DNA of 64,000 nt from Picocystis sp. L7 (GCA_020975725.1 QXJR01000030.1:1-64000), one strand, 5' to 3'. Shown: positions 17,701 to 26,828, numbered from the stretch's first letter. Notes: generated by a model from the letters alone, not told the origin. A program made the numbers and translations.

Positions 17701-20383
17701 TTGCTGGCTGCTTGTTCAGATAATGCACCAGTGCCTGATGGTCGGTGCGAACAACGATCGGGATACCCAACAAGTAATGCCGCCATGTCTGCAATGCTAG
17801 GACAATAGCTAGCATTTCCAGTTCAGTGGTAGTGTAGTTTTTCTGCGCACCCTGGAGCGACTTACTCCAATAAGCCACTGGGTGCCAACCACTGCTGTGT
17901 TGTTGGAGCAACACAGCTCCCAGGCCAACATTAGATGCATCTCTGTGAAGTTCAGTTGGGTATCCTGGAGTCCAGAGCCTAAGAACAGGCTCAGAAGTTA
18001 ATGCTAACTTCAACTCAACAAACGATGATTCTGCTTGCTCATCCCAACGAGCGGCCAAAGGTTCGGTCGTCCTAGTTAGGTCGTAAAGCGGAGCCGCCTT
18101 TTCCTGGAAGCGAGAAATGAATTTTCTGTAATAACCTGCCAGCCCCAAGAAAGATCGCAACTGCGTTGGCGTCCTGGGTTGGGGAAATTCTCTCACCGCC
18201 CCAATCAGTCTGGGGTCCGGGCGTAACTGTCCCTCCCCAATTACATGCCCCAGGTATGTAAGGTGAGTCTGAAACCAGGTGCTTTTTTGCATATTCAGTC
18301 GGAACCGGTACCGATCGCAAATCTGAAGCACCTCTTCAAGTGTGTCTAACATGACCTGGAAACTGTCCGCGTAGATCAGCAGGTCATCGAGGTAGCAAGC
18401 GACTGTGCGCTTGTCATATATGAGGTGATGAAATCTGGCATCCATCATGCGCTGGAATGTAGCAACAGCGTTGCACATTCCCATAACCAACACCAGCCAT
18501 TCAAATAGACCAAAATGAGTGACGGTGCCAGTGTACCTCACACTGTCCGGATGCATGCGTATGTTGTAATAGGCTTCTTTCAGGTCTAGGCTTATGAAGA
18601 AGCGAGCCTGACTTAATCGATCCAGTAGTTCCTCAATGAGAGGTAGAGGGAAATGATCCTTAACTGTAACATCGTTTAACGCTCGAAAGTCCACGACGTC
18701 ACGATCAGGTCCATCCTTACGCTTCACCATGAAAACTGCAGATCTGCAGGTCTCGCTGTCGCTGGCCGCCCGTTGCATAATCCCACGCTTGCATCGATGT
18801 TCAAATCGCTTCTGTAACTCAATAGTTTGGTCAGCGGCCAAGCGTATCGGTCGGGTTTGTACTCGCCGTGACCCTCCCTCCGTGAGGACGATACGATGGT
18901 CGAATTCCGATGGCGGCGGCGGTGGTTCATCGTCACCTGGTGGTTGCATGAGGTGCAAATATTTGAGCAGCAGGTGTCTTAATTGCTGCTGCTGTATTGT
19001 GTCCAGCGACTCGGGCAGTTGTAGTCCCTCGACGGCCTCCCGAGTGACTGTTGGACGGTTCACCTGGATCGCTCCTAGCGTCGTTACCTCTGCAGTGCTG
19101 TTGCGATTGATCTGCAAAGCTACCATTTCACAGGCAGGGGTACTGTGTCCATAAGTTTCTATCTGTTGGATATAAGCCCTGTCTGCTGATGGAACCACCC
19201 TACCCTTTTGCACCAGGGGCTGTAGTTCCCTGAACCATGGACTGCAGGGTAGATACGGTGTCAACAGGACCAGGTCCATAGGTGTCGAAGCTCGTAATTT
19301 CTGCGTAACCTGGGGCAGTAGTCTTAACGGCGGAACGCAGAGTATCGGTCCAGGCAGTTCTGTCCAGTTTTGTCCCAAAGCCTCAACAGGCTCCTCATAA
19401 TTGAGTGTTGCCAGCCCCGCTGTTGCCGAGACAAACAGGGTGGTACTGAATGGCCCAAACTCCTCTTCCAAAGTGCTGAAAGAAGTTGGGTGCTGAGCAG
19501 TCAGCTCTGCAGTCGTTACGCTTACTGATGACAGACCGTTGACGGAGGTCGTCTCTACTGTCTTTTGTTTGTCCATGACCAGGGTTACGATCCGTCCGCG
19601 ATGTCTCAACTGAATGGTGTTTCGCTCGATGTCCAGCGAAGCCTGAAGTTGTTTCATAACATCACAACCCAGGATCATATCAAAGTTCTTTGGTAGATCC
19701 ATAGGTATTACTTTTATATTTATCTGAATCTGTTTTTCCAACGGCAGATCAAACGGACCAAGAGAAACTGAAATCTGCAAAAGTTCGTTGGACGTGTGCG
19801 CCTGGCCGTTGGCGAACACGCTTCGCACAAAGTGCGCTTTGCTGGCAATGGTACCTAAAGCACTGAATTCTCTGTGAATATAGGAGCACCCTGCACCGGT
19901 GTCCCACAATGTTCTCAACTCTGTACCTTCAACATAGGAAGGCCTGATAAAGGCCAACCCTCCAGATTGTGCCAAATTCACCACAATCCGTGGACAGGAG
20001 GATGCTGGTGGGTTCTCCCCAGCCCCAATTGTCAAATCACTCAACTCAAACGCGGACCGCTCCCTCGCATAGTCCACGTGGTAATTACTGATATCTGAAA
20101 CTGTTTCATCGGAACGTGCGCCATGCACGGTTGCATTAAGGGGTATATCTTCAGCCCAATCTCCAGTTTCCTCAAAGAAGTGAGACCCAGCAGGACTCAC
20201 CTGGATGGTGGAGGCAGGAGCAGGATCCTTGCCCTCACACTTGCTCAAAGGGGAATCTGTTTCTATGCCCGCCGGGGTATCCCGTTGCCGGGGGCCTGGC
20301 CGTTTCCCGTTTCTGAACTCTTTCCCTTGTTGGGACAGTTGTTCGCAACATGATCGGGGCTTAAGCAACGGAAGATAAGGCAC
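14762..20383 (-). CDS. Element B Pol polyprotein with C5-DNA methyltransferase domain
   Basis: A 1873-residue open frame. Order by residue: retropepsin with DTGA near 160 and ILG near 238; reverse transcriptase about 505-700 with YLDD near 664; RNase H about 805-930; C5-cytosine methyltransferase about 938-1215; integrase with zinc head about 1326-1367 and D, D, E core about 1395-1495 (DRDTKF, SDGQTERQ); a conserved linker about 1695-1790 shared with element A (LPEIGITAANK, IVQNTW); and a Tudor-like module about 1820-1870 around YTIRYTDGYEE. Pol overlaps gag by about 120 bp in the -1 frame. Methyltransferase-bearing retrotransposons are known from dinoflagellates and charophyte algae, where such enzymes were shown to methylate CG sites. 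Activity here is inferred. Confidence 0.92.
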   Translation of the reverse strand: MPYLPLLKPRSCCEQLSQQGKEFRNGKRPGPRQRDTPAGIETDSPLSKCEGKDPAPASTIQVSPAGSHFFEETGDWAEDIPLNATVHGARSDETVSDISNYHVDYARERSAFELSDLTIGAGENPPASSCPRIVVNLAQSGGLAFIRPSYVEGTELRTLWDTGAGCSYIHREFSALGTIASKAHFVRSVFANGQAHTSNELLQISVSLGPFDLPLEKQIQINIKVIPMDLPKNFDMILGCDVMKQLQASLDIERNTIQLRHRGRIVTLVMDKQKTVETTSVNGLSSVSVTTAELTAQHPTSFSTLEEEFGPFSTTLFVSATAGLATLNYEEPVEALGQNWTELPGPILCVPPLRLLPQVTQKLRASTPMDLVLLTPYLPCSPWFRELQPLVQKGRVVPSADRAYIQQIETYGHSTPACEMVALQINRNSTAEVTTLGAIQVNRPTVTREAVEGLQLPESLDTIQQQQLRHLLLKYLHLMQPPGDDEPPPPPSEFDHRIVLTEGGSRRVQTRPIRLAADQTIELQKRFEHRCKRGIMQRAASDSETCRSAVFMVKRKDGPDRDVVDFRALNDVTVKDHFPLPLIEELLDRLSQARFFISLDLKEAYYNIRMHPDSVRYTGTVTHFGLFEWLVLVMGMCNAVATFQRMMDARFHHLIYDKRTVACYLDDLLIYADSFQVMLDTLEEVLQICDRYRFRLNMQKSTWFQTHLTYLGHVIGEGQLRPDPRLIGAVREFPQPRTPTQLRSFLGLAGYYRKFISRFQEKAAPLYDLTRTTEPLAARWDEQAESSFVELKLALTSEPVLRLWTPGYPTELHRDASNVGLGAVLLQQHSSGWHPVAYWSKSLQGAQKNYTTTELEMLAIVLALQTWRHYLLGIPIVVRTDHQALVHYLNKQPAKLQQRELSWLPRLADFQLTIVYKPGKFNLPPDALSRGRSALHLTVLDLCAGTGTVIRSLVHAVPNHVRINYIAVENNANCRTVIQRIFSLVQRDRPGLFLRKDIFRLGHDVKDLVDRKLPAVDLIVAGVPCQPFSRANPAGKGLQDDRSLFQVVHKVLMHSRATFYAVECTPFAQHLQKDLEVVQQWLGQPIQHDLSQWSAQQRTRLLWSNLDTENMQPLSKEIVQPLTWQACLQSGGTAPSEKAPTLMANWDNTHNVRNGQSLIQQQGTTITRQMAPEERELLVGLQPGDTAAPGLDKSTRNRMLGNAFPVSWINSIIRIWINTVDNDDVQAAACYPLPSPGAQDSPFYQAENTTLQPLQSVLTAVDIGKISQLDALLAKAASMDADYQKLQETDTLQKQDGIMYKVSKGQKRLYVPNNRTVKNLILMTTHDLPYAGHPGVHKTTELLTRQYYWPGMHEDVKSYCKQCYACQLGKISRQRSKTILHPTDHGSYPNRWVTLDIAMGLPPSHSNNAVLVVVDRFTKYTVYIPITTSITASELAFQFERYWVAKRGCPSNLIMDRDTKFTSAYWRDFMETLGVTAMLTTAYHQQSDGQTERQIATLADQLRVALIDTFSADDDWYRCLHIAEFATNNTVRATTGVTPFQAELGRHPTMPFYLLPGPSNLTIDKHVAELCKYSRTIYRLMAINLAKAEERMQYFSNRTRTSKTFAKGEIAKLQGGRATRSDQHKLQPRFRVTEIVRSLGKNNYEIRLPEGSSIHPVVHADTLEKFWTADPTKFPLAQQPGPAVLPPDTSPQPTDQAQKYPVRKYLLRNWNSVPPRYYVQWDTPAKELGWAYEDDALISDVAVYEKVNGILPEIGITAANKAAVLKHKRVKFQQKSPIVQNTWTGKAPWAAAIGRASTVKLPGLQTLPAANLHRIVQKRFEEQGLLMYYAGQVVATPKTGTGRYTIRYTDGYEEGVTQQELDRLLYRASARID
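14774..14926 (-). other. Tudor-like C-terminal module of element B
   Basis: About 50 residues: YYAGQVVA, a short turn, YTIRYTDGYEEGVTQQELDRLL. The pattern of a bulky residue, G-x-V, strand, Y/W-TDG, acidic turn and leucine-rich end fits small Tudor/Agenet-type barrels. Element A has the equivalent at about 9649-9775 ([18 protein letters not shown]). Chromoviruses carry a chromodomain at this place to steer integration, so a histone-reading or chromatin-targeting role is plausible but unproven. Confidence 0.5.
16739..17572 (-). other. C5-cytosine DNA methyltransferase domain of element B
   Basis: About 278 residues between RNase H and the integrase zinc head. Motifs in canonical order: [29 protein letters not shown] with the catalytic Cys; VI, VECTPFA with the catalytic Glu; VIII, QQRTRLLW; IX, PEERELLVGLQPGD; X, RNRMLGNAFPVSWI. 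Motif VI reads ECT in both elements where most family members have ENV, a lineage mark. The domain is in frame with RT and IN, so it would be made as part of Pol. Confidence 0.93.
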
Positions 20384-21333
20384 AATCCCAACTGCTTACA
20401 CCGCTCGATCGCCTTTGGCGTTGGTTTTTTTCCTTTCCATTCAGCCTGGAACTTTTCTTGTTCGTCCGTGAGACGGTGCGACAACGCCGGCACAGCCGCT
20501 ACCATCGAAGGTCGCTCCAATTTCTGGGGGACGGCTTTCGCTTTACGCAATTGACGCTGGTCGTCGCGTTCCCGCGCTTCCTTTTCGCGTGCGTAGCGCT
20601 CCTCACAATACTCCAAAAGCTCCAACCACTCCTCCGTAGTTTCCAACGGCCGCTCATTTCCATCGAGCTTGTCCACCTCCAACTTCGCACGAAGTTGGTC
20701 ACGGATTCCAATCCATACGCTACCGCGCAACTTCAATAACACCATCTCCTCACTCACATGGGGAATGAGTTTACCATCTCCCAAATTCACCTTCCTTTGT
20801 AACTCCTCAAGGTGGAGTAGGAAGTGGCGGACCGTCATGTCCTTCTTTTGGTAAGCCCTCTCGAATTCTTTGTATGCGGCCTCGGATGAAGGACGGATAC
20901 GGTGAAGCTGAACCAATAATGTTTTGAATGCTCCCAAATCTAGGGGAAGTGTCCCCTTCTCATAAAGAGAATCGAGGACGGCGCACTTGGGTCCTTGGAT
21001 CATGTCAAGGAGGTCCACCACGCACTCCGATTCCTCCAAATCCGGTTGGCGGGCCTTGCGCCTTCCAAACCACCTTGTAACACTACCCCACCAAGCCTCA
21101 AAAGCCTCGGACAACGCGTCTTCCCCCATGTTATGGAAGGAAAAGCCCTTGGGCCGCACGATCGTCTCCATGGGTCCACGAGGGATGGACGGCATCGTAA
21201 CGGCTTGAGTGGAAGTTCCATCTTGAACGGAAGAAGATGGATTACTTCTTAACTTCTCCAACTCTTCACCTTGTTGGATGAGTTGCACTTTCAATGCCTC
21301 CAACTCTTCCTTCAATTCTTCCATCCTTGTCAT
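20263..21333 (-). CDS. Element B Gag protein
   Basis: A 356-residue frame from an ATG at 21333. Residues 1-35 are a strong heptad coiled coil (MEELKEELEALKVQLIQQ). A retrotransposon capsid-like helical region follows (FEAWWGSVTRWFGR, YKEFERAYQKKDMTVRHFL). Near the C-terminus is a zinc-knuckle-like cluster, CLIFRCLSPDHVANNC, spaced CX4CX4HX4C and not the usual CX2C. It forms the capsid and packages RNA. It lies between the 5' LTR leader and pol and overlaps pol. Not similar in detail to the Gag of element A. Confidence 0.85.
   Translation of the reverse strand: MTRMEELKEELEALKVQLIQQGEELEKLRSNPSSSVQDGTSTQAVTMPSIPRGPMETIVRPKGFSFHNMGEDALSEAFEAWWGSVTRWFGRRKARQPDLEESECVVDLLDMIQGPKCAVLDSLYEKGTLPLDLGAFKTLLVQLHRIRPSSEAAYKEFERAYQKKDMTVRHFLLHLEELQRKVNLGDGKLIPHVSEEMVLLKLRGSVWIGIRDQLRAKLEVDKLDGNERPLETTEEWLELLEYCEERYAREKEARERDDQRQLRKAKAVPQKLERPSMVAAVPALSHRLTDEQEKFQAEWKGKKPTPKAIERCKQLGLCLIFRCLSPDHVANNCPNKGKSSETGNGQAPGNGIPRRA
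20302..20308 (-). promoter_or_regulatory. Candidate -1 ribosomal frameshift heptamer in gag-pol overlap of element B
   Basis: The minus strand reads G GGA AAC in the gag frame, a heptamer of the X XXY YYZ slippery type used by some retroviruses, within the 120-bp overlap where pol lies in the -1 frame. GC-rich sequence able to pair follows it. This suits the frameshift read-through usual for this family. Not tested. Confidence 0.55.
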
Positions 21334-21596
21334 TCTCTTTTTTTCTACCAGTCAAATTCTATCTTTTGACACAGACCGTTCCAGAACACGCTCTTTATGT
21401 CATTCGACGCGTCTTTTGACGCACTTTCCAACGACACCTCAAACGTTCAATTTGAGCCAGTAGCGGCAAAGTTATGCCCCAATGAAATTTCCACGAAACC
21501 CTAGGTGACCGGACGTGACGCAACAACCACGGACGCGTCCGCAAAGCTTAAAACGCACGCGTACGTTCTCTCTCCGTGCGTGGTAGTCCTTTTTAC

Positions 21597-21820
21597 TGTT
21601 AGGAGGGAAGCTCCTTGCTCTTGAACTCCGCCGGTACGGAGGAAGTTGCCTCGGAGGTTGAGGAGGCGCTTGGGAGGCGGCTCTACCTTCGAGGTCAAGA
21701 TCAACTTAATTACAAGGTGTGAGAGAGAGAGGTTAAGTACTCCTCTCCATAGGGGAGTAACTATCCATTGAAGGGGTTCAATGGGTGAGGAATCAAGGGG
21801 GGATGCCCAGGTTCCTAACA
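21597..21820 (-). repeat. Element B 5' LTR
   Basis: 224 bp with TGTTAGG and CCTAACA ends; promoter end of the minus-strand element. One mismatch to the 3' LTR. Confidence 0.92.
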
Positions 21821-21825
21821 GTTTT
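21821..21825. repeat. Target-site duplication of element B, right
   Basis: GTTTT, matching 14432-14436. Confidence 0.9.
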
Positions 21826-21983
21826 CTTTCCAAAGTAAGTTTCTGCAGCTAGGAATTCCTGTCTAGGCCTTATATTACTCAATGAGTTCAGGCAGACAGG
21901 AGTCCTTTCATTGGTAACCGGGGCTGCTGCTGGTTTCGCTCCCGGCTCCGCTCCGGTAACCTGGGTCACCGGGCGGAGTGTAC

Positions 21984-23222
21984 TCAGTTTTTTGGGGCAC
22001 CCATAACAGATGCCATTTTGCATGAGGACTGATCATGGCCGTAACGACGGCAGCGTTGGCACAGCCCGTGCGCAAGGCACATGTTCTTCTCTTCATGGGA
22101 CAGCCTGGCTCCGAGCGGCTTGTTCGATAGCTGAGTCTGCACCTTTATGATAGCACTCTTCTGCCCTTCATCGAGATCGTCGAATCGCTTTCGCTCTCTC
22201 CTTGCGGAGCCGCTGTCCTGATTATCCATCGATGGCGCCGGCATCGCAGCAGCTACTGGCCTTCGCATCGGTTCCAAACGGGGACGGTGATCGCTGTTGC
22301 GACGGGCAGTTGCGTAGCGATTCTTCCATTGATCATCAGCTGTCTTGGTCTCTTTGCGGGGCTGTTCAGCAGCTTCCTTTTCTAGCTTGAATATGACTGA
22401 TGCTAAGTTTCCTGGTTCTATGTCAGGAACTTTATCCACATCAATCAGGTGGTCCAGGTGCTTATACAACGCTCGCTGGAGGTAGGCTGGCAGCCCGTGC
22501 TGCAGCCTTGCTGATATATCATTCTCCGTTAGCGTACGGCATACAGGAGATGTACTTGCGTTGACGACGAATGTCAATTGCACCAGCCGGTTCAGAAACT
22601 GTAAAGCATTTTCGCTCCTGCGCATACGGGTAGTATGAAATTCGCGCCATGCCTCAGGGCCTGGGTCTTGATTCTGGAACGTACGGCGAAGGTAAGCGTA
22701 CAATTCTTCCACTGATTTGAGGGCACCTGGATCGCGCATAATGAGATTCTGCACCATTGATTTTGCTGTGCCTCCCAAAGCTTGACTGATCGCAAGTACC
22801 AACTGCTCTTTCGGACGGTCGAGAGCGTATGCTTGGCACCAACACACAACATCACGATACCAGTAAGTTAAAGCATATGGATTTTCATCAAGCTCCAGTC
22901 CAGTAAATTTTTCAGGCTTCTCCAGGGAGACCTTTTGTATGTTCTTTGAGTCCTGGAGGGCTGTTCCATACAATGTGGTGAGATGAGGAAGTCCCTCTTC
23001 CTCGGAGGGCGCATGCGTCCCTCCTACGATTGTCACTTGCTGATTTTCTTGGTTCTCATCGGTGATATTTTGTTCTTCGCCATCAGTTGGGTTTGTTTGC
23101 AAGGCTTCAAGCTGACCTTCGAGCTCAGCAATGCGCTCTTGGAGCGTGCTTCGCATGGCTCGTTCTTCCTCCAAGTCCCTACGGAGTGAACCCATTCGAG
23201 TTGTGTGCTCCGGATCTTCCAT
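21984..23222 (-). CDS. Element A Gag-type protein
   Basis: A 412-residue frame from an ATG at 23222. The first 45 residues form a predicted coiled coil (LEEERAMRSTLQERIAELEG). The centre is a retrotransposon gag-like helical capsid region, with W-REFHTTRMR and YLQRALYKHLD typical of Ty3 capsids. The C-terminus carries one CCHC zinc knuckle, CQRCRRYGHDQSSC (CX2CX4HX4C), for nucleic-acid packaging. It belongs to the older, interrupted element, on the 5' side of nested element B. Confidence 0.8.
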   Translation of the reverse strand: MEDPEHTTRMGSLRRDLEEERAMRSTLQERIAELEGQLEALQTNPTDGEEQNITDENQENQQVTIVGGTHAPSEEEGLPHLTTLYGTALQDSKNIQKVSLEKPEKFTGLELDENPYALTYWYRDVVCWCQAYALDRPKEQLVLAISQALGGTAKSMVQNLIMRDPGALKSVEELYAYLRRTFQNQDPGPEAWREFHTTRMRRSENALQFLNRLVQLTFVVNASTSPVCRTLTENDISARLQHGLPAYLQRALYKHLDHLIDVDKVPDIEPGNLASVIFKLEKEAAEQPRKETKTADDQWKNRYATARRNSDHRPRLEPMRRPVAAAMPAPSMDNQDSGSARRERKRFDDLDEGQKSAIIKVQTQLSNKPLGARLSHEEKNMCLAHGLCQRCRRYGHDQSSCKMASVMGAPKN

Positions 23223-23516
23223 TTACTTGAACGTACAGCAGTCTTCTCTCAAGTACAAGCTTAGACAGTGTTGCAAAAGCGTCCGTGAGTTTTGGACACT
23301 CACACACGTGCCTTGGAGGAGAGCGTGTGTCGGGAAGGAGCCGGTGCACCGGTCTTGGACGAGGGTCCTCGCACTTGCGGACAAAGTCCCCTTCTAGCCG
23401 GCTCGAGGCGTGGTGCCTAGCGAGGCCGACCTCCTGGTGGTTGGGCAAGCGCGTAGGCCTCAGCAAGTCGTCAAGAGAGGACGGAAGGAGGCGCGCTGGT
23501 GGTTGGCAAAGTCAAG

Positions 23517-23955
23517 TTCTATCACAAAGCAAAGAGGGACGATAGGTCTACCTCTCTCATCGCCTCTCACTGGCGGTTGGAATTGGAGCAAAGGGGGTGT
23601 CTTATCCGCCTTCGTCCTCCTCTAAGTCACACCTGACCGTCCATTTTGCTCGCCCCGGGGCGAGTGTGAGCTGTCACTTGCTCGACACCGTTCAGCCCCC
23701 TCAGGCCCACCCCTCACAATTGTGGATTGGGACGGGGTCGGCGGGTTCCCTTCGGTCTGTCTCGATCAAGGTCCCCGGTTCCCCTTACAAGAAGCCCGTT
23801 CTGATCGGGGGCGACCGTGCTTCAATGCGACCGGGGGAAACTGGTTCTGGTTCCGGAACGGTACTGTCGTTGCACTCCAATGGGGTATCAGATCCCTTAC
23901 TCGATGGGTAGTCTCGATGGTTCGGACCCGTAAGCCAGGGTCTCGACGGACCCTG
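23517..23955. repeat. Diverged direct repeat, copy 1
   Basis: Shares order and wording with 24106-24555: ATCACAAAGCAAAGAGGGAC at the left, GCCTCTCACTGGCGGTTGGA, a CGCCCCGGGGCGA palindrome, GAAGCCCGTTCTGA and CCAGGGTCTCG near the right. Copies differ by many substitutions and small indels, so the duplication is old. Confidence 0.75.
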
Positions 23956-24105
23956 GTGGGCCTCGTTCACAGGAGGAGGCCACTGCCTTATGCAACAATG
24001 GCAAGAACGGACGTGCTGGAGCGTCCAGGTGGTTTCTCCTGTTGCGTTGGTCAGGGTCGGAGGAGGAGGCGTGTTGCGCACTTGGCTTGGCAAGTAGAAG
24101 AAGTG

Positions 24106-24555
24106 TATCACAAAGCAAAGAGGGACCAAGGGTCTACCTCTCTCACCGCCTCTCACTGGCGGTTGGAATTGGGGCAACTGGGGTGCCATGGCAGCCCACG
24201 TGCTCCCTAGAGTCACATCTGACCGTCCGTTGCGTTCGCCCCGGGGCGAACGTGAGCTGGCAGTCGCATCGACACCGTCCAGCACCCCAGCCCTACCTTC
24301 CAGAAGCAAACGTAGAGATGGGGTCGGTCCCCTTCAGTCGGTCTGTTTCGGTCTAAATCCCCGATGACCCTTGCAGGAAACCCGTTCTGAACCGGGGCGA
24401 CCTTCCTTCAATACGAACCCCCAAGGGGACTGACTCCAGTTCCCGAACGGTACAGCCGTTGTTTGAGAGGGGACACCATTGCCCTTCATCCATATGGGGT
24501 CCCGGGGGTCAGGTTTCGTAGGCCAGGGTCTCGTAGGGACCCTGGGAGGCCTCGC
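24106..24555. repeat. Diverged direct repeat, copy 2
   Basis: Partner of 23517-23955, offset by about 590 bp. No TG...CA ends or target duplication seen, so it is not called an LTR. Confidence 0.75.
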
Positions 24556-25205
24556 TGGCCGTTACAAACCAATCTGGTTCACCCTTTCAATCGAGCCACA
24601 TAGGGAATCAAAACGTAAATCGTATGGGATTTCTCTATTGGAATAAAAAAGAATCATGATTCCACGTCCCAAACTTCCCTGGGAAGTGTCCCGGAGAAGG
24701 GGTCGGGGCCTCTAAAACCAAAGAATCGATCCTGGTTTTGTATGGGGCTTGTATCGACGGGACGGTCGAGGTTCGGACGGATTGGAATGCAATGGGGCCT
24801 AGAATGCAATGATTCCGCTCTGTATTTGCTAGACGCTTCGGTGGCTTCCCATCGAGATCTTCAAGGATCCTAGACAGAGATATCGGTCCAGGGCCTCCAT
24901 CCCGCGGGCGCTGCCTTCCTGCGGTGTAGGAAGGAAGGGTTTCCCTACTCTATCGCACTCTATTCGAGGAGCGTACGGTCGGAAAATTGGGGCAACGGTC
25001 GGATTTTTAGCCTCGATCGTACACTACTTTTCGTAGGGTCAAAAGAAGAATTCCTCCATTGCATTTTCGAGGGCATGTTCCTTCAAGGAACTAGAAGTCT
25101 CCCTCATTCCTCAAAGGGTACCGTACACATCTAAGGCTTGTTACCTAGGGACTTGTCTAACACACATCAGGGAGAAGGATGTCCAACACCTATCGCTGCC
25201 CAATC

Positions 25206-26828
25206 CTAAACTTGATGCAGAAACAGAAGTCCAATTAGAGTGCCCACTATGACACTCTCAATTTCATACCACCCTAGATTTTTTGCATCATTTGAAGGGG
25301 GCGACGTTGGCGGCGTATGGTTGAATACCTTGTTGCAGTTCCCCCAATCGGGTATCTGGTCTGCACGAAGGGGGCTGCCAGTGGCAAAATCTGTTGGCCC
25401 GGGATACGTAATCTTCTCCACACACCATCCCGAGAGGTCTTGGTAGAAGCTGGAGGCAGATTTGAACATTTTTACCATGCCCGACACACTACTGGTGTCC
25501 CAGCTGGAGATGTCTTGGTTGAAGTTGGTAGCAGATTTGAACATCAACTCCATGGTGGTCGCCTGGCTGGTGTCCCAATTCCCAATGTCTTGGTTGAAGC
25601 TGCTGGCTTCCTCAAACATGCCCTTCATGTTGGTCACCTGGCTGGTGTCCCAGCTCCCGATGTCTTGGTTGAAGCTGCTGGCCCAATCAAACATGAAAAT
25701 CATACTGGTCACTTGGCTGGTGTCCCAGCTCCCGATCTCTTGGTTGAAGTTGCTGGCCATGAAGAACATGCCTTCCATGTTGGTCACCTGGCTGGTGTCC
25801 CAGCTCCTGATGTCTTGGTTGAAGCTGTTTGCTTTACCGAACATGTATTGCATGTTGGTGACATGGCTGGTGTCCCACTTGCCAATGTCTTGGTTGAATC
25901 TGGTGGCTTCATAGAACATGTATCCCATGTTGGTCACCAGGCTGGTGTCCCAGCTGGAGATGTCAGCATTGAAAGCTGTCTCGTATTGAAATATAGCTTC
26001 CATGTCCGTGATCCCGCTTGTGCAGGTTTTGTCCGCGTTGGCAGCAGTGATCTGTTCTTTTGTCCGCTTGGTGTATCCAACGCCATTGACCACTCCACTT
26101 TCCCCCACTGCAGCGTCTGGACAAAGCACCGTCGCCCCGTTGGGATGCAGGTAAAAGGTGGAAGGAGATGGTTTCGGCTCCGGGCAGGTCCCCCACACGG
26201 GGAGCTGGTCCCCTTGGAGCTTAGTGCCATGAGCAAAGTTTTGTCTAGTAGCGACATTCTCCACACACCATCCAGATAGGTCTTGCTCGAAGCTCGCGGC
26301 ATTTTCGAACATTAAGTCCATGTCGGTCACCTGACTGGTGTTCCAGTTCCGGATGAATTGATTGAAGTTGATGACATTCCTAAACATGGCCTTCATGCTG
26401 GTCACCCGACTGGTGTCCCAATTGCCAATGGCTTGGTTGAAGTTGGTGGCCCCGTCAAACATATAGCGCATGTCGGTGACGGAGCTAGTGTCCCAGGTGG
26501 TGATGTCACGTCCCATGGAAGAATAACCATTAAACATACTGCTCAAGCTGGTGATCCCGCTCGTGCAGGTGGTGGCTGCGTTCTCTAAACGAATCTGGCC
26601 TTCCGTCCTCTTGGTGTACACGACACCGTTTACCTCTCCGCTGTCCCCAACCGCGGCGTCTGGACACAGCACCGTCACCCCGTTGGGATGGAGGTAAAAG
26701 GTGGAAGACGTCCCTTGCGCCCTGGCGAACGTCTCCTGTGATAAGACGGCTCCGACAATCATGACCCAGGTCCACCAGTTGCGTTTGCCTGCCATATGCC
26801 GAAAGACGACGTTGCGTCTTGAGTCCAT
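25206..26828 (-). CDS. Secreted or surface BspA/DUF285 repeat protein with two modules and a C-terminal membrane anchor
   Basis: 540 residues from the first in-frame ATG at 26828; a second ATG at 26795 gives a cleaner signal peptide ([20 protein letters not shown]). Two homologous modules follow. Each begins STFYLHPNG[11 protein letters not shown] and CTSGIT, runs through 25-residue repeats of the form MFxxAxxFNQDIxxWDTSxVTxM (4 in module 1, 8 in module 2), and closes with DLSGWCVE and a final Cys. The last 25 residues ([21 protein letters not shown]) form a membrane segment, so the repeats should face outside. DUF285 repeats occur in bacterial surface proteins and in many protists and algae, usually with adhesion-type roles. 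It is divergent from a sister gene at 27547. Ligand unknown. Confidence 0.85.
   Translation of the reverse strand: MDSRRNVVFRHMAGKRNWWTWVMIVGAVLSQETFARAQGTSSTFYLHPNGVTVLCPDAAVGDSGEVNGVVYTKRTEGQIRLENAATTCTSGITSLSSMFNGYSSMGRDITTWDTSSVTDMRYMFDGATNFNQAIGNWDTSRVTSMKAMFRNVINFNQFIRNWNTSQVTDMDLMFENAASFEQDLSGWCVENVATRQNFAHGTKLQGDQLPVWGTCPEPKPSPSTFYLHPNGATVLCPDAAVGESGVVNGVGYTKRTKEQITAANADKTCTSGITDMEAIFQYETAFNADISSWDTSLVTNMGYMFYEATRFNQDIGKWDTSHVTNMQYMFGKANSFNQDIRSWDTSQVTNMEGMFFMASNFNQEIGSWDTSQVTSMIFMFDWASSFNQDIGSWDTSQVTNMKGMFEEASSFNQDIGNWDTSQATTMELMFKSATNFNQDISSWDTSSVSGMVKMFKSASSFYQDLSGWCVEKITYPGPTDFATGSPLRADQIPDWGNCNKVFNHTPPTSPPSNDAKNLGWYEIESVIVGTLIGLLFLHQV

Larger units (their letters stand above)
14437..21820 (-). 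mobile_element. Retroelement B: Ty3/gypsy-type with DNA methyltransferase, looks whole and young
   Basis: A 7384-bp minus-strand element with 224-bp LTRs (14437-14660 and 21597-21820), each starting TGTTAGG and ending CCTAACA. It is flanked by GTTTT target duplications and sits inside element A. Internal parts: gag (20263-21333), overlapping pol (14762-20383) with protease, RT, RNase H, DNA methyltransferase, integrase and a Tudor-like tail, and a purine tract next to the 3' LTR. The two LTRs differ at one position (AATCAAAGGG against AATCAAGGGG), so insertion is recent on a genomic time scale. Both main frames are open and the element looks whole. I could not recognise a standard tRNA primer site. 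Confidence 0.92.
9619..23222 (-). mobile_element. Retroelement A: Ty3/gypsy-type with DNA methyltransferase, broken, interrupted by element B
   Basis: Minus-strand LTR-retrotransposon-type fossil in two pieces. 21821-23222 holds gag; 9619-14436 holds the protease region, reverse transcriptase, RNase H, DNA methyltransferase, integrase and a Tudor-like tail. The pieces are separated by the nested element B (14437-21820). I find no LTRs for A: its 3' side abuts repeat R at 9618, and no matching repeat appears beyond gag. It is broken, with the nested insertion plus about two other breaks. It must predate the insertion of B, but its absolute age cannot be set without LTRs. Confidence 0.85.
23223..25205. 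other. Non-coding stretch between element A gag and the first BspA-like gene
   Basis: No gene recognised. It holds two diverged copies of a repeat (23517-23955 and 24106-24555). 23223-23516 could include the 5' leader of element A, but no LTR pair is found. 24556-25205 shows nothing beyond low-grade direct and inverted words. Short open frames here lack family motifs. Confidence 0.6.

Noticed and set aside
23517-24555. Diverged direct repeats as the LTRs of element A
   Set aside because: Both copies lie on the same side of element A and no copy is found at its other end.
25317-26279. Antisense Val/Gly-rich repeat frames across the BspA-like genes
   Set aside because: Shadows: 75-bp in-frame repeats leave other frames open. 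The sense frames have signal peptides and the family motif.
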